Assembly: GCA_009877105.1 (NCBI GenBank)
Contig: WXFD01000061.1
Span: 1 to 52,512, forward strand
Length of the DNA: 52,512 nucleotides
Reading direction: 5' to 3'
Source of the DNA: Bacteroidales bacterium
Lineage (GTDB): Bacteria; Bacteroidota; Bacteroidia; Bacteroidales; VadinHA17
The notes beneath the pieces are model-generated. The model ran no database searches. It was not told the DNA's origin and saw only the letters and a list, made by a program, of their open reading frames with translations. Position 1 is the first letter of the stretch. Each line of letters starts with the position of its first letter. The position numbers were made by a program, and so were the translations under genes. Below, piece after piece: positions 52,263 through 52,512 of the stretch.

Positions 52263-52512
52263 TTAGTCCAGCAGATGGATTACGAGTCCGCTGCGCAATT
52301 TGGGTTCAAACCAGGTGGTCTTGGGAGGCATTATGTTACCCGAATCGGCAATTGCCATAAGCTGTTTCATTGAAACGGGATAGAGTGCGAATGCAACTTT
52401 CATTTCACCCTGGCTGACCCTCTTCGCAAGTTCGTTCAGTCCTCTGATGCCGCCCACGAAATCAATCCTTTTTGAGCGCCTGAGGTCCTGGATATCGAGG
52501 ATCGGCTTCAAT
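52263..52512 (-). CDS. DUF1015-family protein, C-terminal part (runs off the window)
   Basis: At least 82 residues of a minus-strand frame that is still open at the right edge; the Met at 52511 is probably internal. The end is typical of DUF1015: KVAFALYPVSMKQLMAIADS, then IMPPKTTWFEPKLRSGLVIH (the MPPKSTWFEPKLRSG-like signature at the C-terminus of the family), with stop at 52263-52265. The family is large and common in Bacteroidota and Firmicutes, with unknown activity. Confidence 0.85.
   Translation of the reverse strand, partial: LKPILDIQDLRRSKRIDFVGGIRGLNELAKRVSQGEMKVAFALYPVSMKQLMAIADSGNIMPPKTTWFEPKLRSGLVIHLLD

Noticed and set aside
1..52512. tRNA or rRNA genes
   Set aside because: Intergenic regions were read for a CCA-ending cloverleaf and for conserved rRNA stretches; none was recognised.

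Overview
The window looks like a chromosomal segment of a free-living member of the Bacteroidota (Bacteroidia, Marinilabiliales/Bacteroidales-like). Supporting signs are several TAnnTTTG -7 promoter elements, a type IX secretion cargo with a gliding-motility type (CHU_C) C-terminal domain, a BT_3928-like MauE/DoxX protein, a FolP-CdaA pair and lipoproteins of Bacteroidota style. No rRNA or tRNA gene was seen.

Layout. 1-0.65 kb: the tail of an unknown gene overlapping a small HNH nuclease gene, then a small open fragment. 0.78-2.04 kb: a complete IS3-family insertion sequence with inverted repeats, a 3-bp target duplication and a -1 frameshift site. 2.3-13.7 kb: an AT-rich surface-polysaccharide cluster (FkbM methyltransferase, Wzx flippase, Wzy-like polymerase, one GT2 and four GT4 glycosyltransferases, one of them interrupted by a stop codon, a nucleotidyltransferase/thymidylate-kinase-like fusion and a small-molecule-kinase-like protein). 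13.7-14.9 kb: a gene-free array of short hairpins. 14.9-26.0 kb: a GC-richer 'initiation' block in which TagA/WecG-, WecA- and WecB-type genes occur twice. The first wecA has a stop at codon 9 and the first wecB is cut after 34 codons. Between the copies lie a SatD-like gene and a DUF3307 membrane protein gene, preceded by an evenly spaced repeat operator, and a frameshifted (alpha/alpha)-barrel-like gene. The block ends with an intact WecB carrying a microsatellite-encoded Thr/Ser-His tract and a WbpM/CapD-type 4,6-dehydratase.

26.2-52.5 kb is ordinary core chromosome: a coiled-coil lipoprotein with a beta-barrel-like end, a Gfo/Idh/MocA oxidoreductase, two dihydroorotate-dehydrogenase-like flavoproteins, a large secreted Ig/PKD protein, a YhcH-family lipoprotein, an SDR, CdaA (c-di-AMP synthase), FolP, thymidylate kinase, a MauE/DoxX protein, TpiA, a 1503-aa exported protein, RsmE, a 63-aa protein with a large hairpin over its start, an ECF sigma factor, UvrA, two small exported proteins, YggS and the end of a DUF1015 protein.

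How the genes work together. WecA-, WecB- and TagA/WecG-type enzymes and the 4,6-dehydratase would start a glycan on undecaprenyl phosphate and make its activated sugars. The GT2/GT4 enzymes would extend it, Wzx would flip it and the Wzy-like protein would polymerise it. At least four genes of this locus are broken or shortened, so it is either decaying, switchable through simple sequence tracts, or affected by assembly errors.

The two most interesting signals are (i) several families of short DNA hairpins that differ in stem sequence, with a compensatory base-pair change, but nearly all share a C-GNA-G triloop whose middle base varies; and (ii) the SatD-like/DUF3307 pair, in which the SatD-like protein resembles a class III nucleotide cyclase core joined to a helix-turn-helix and is followed after 1 nt by a polytopic membrane protein, the architecture expected of a cyclic-nucleotide sensor/effector pair.
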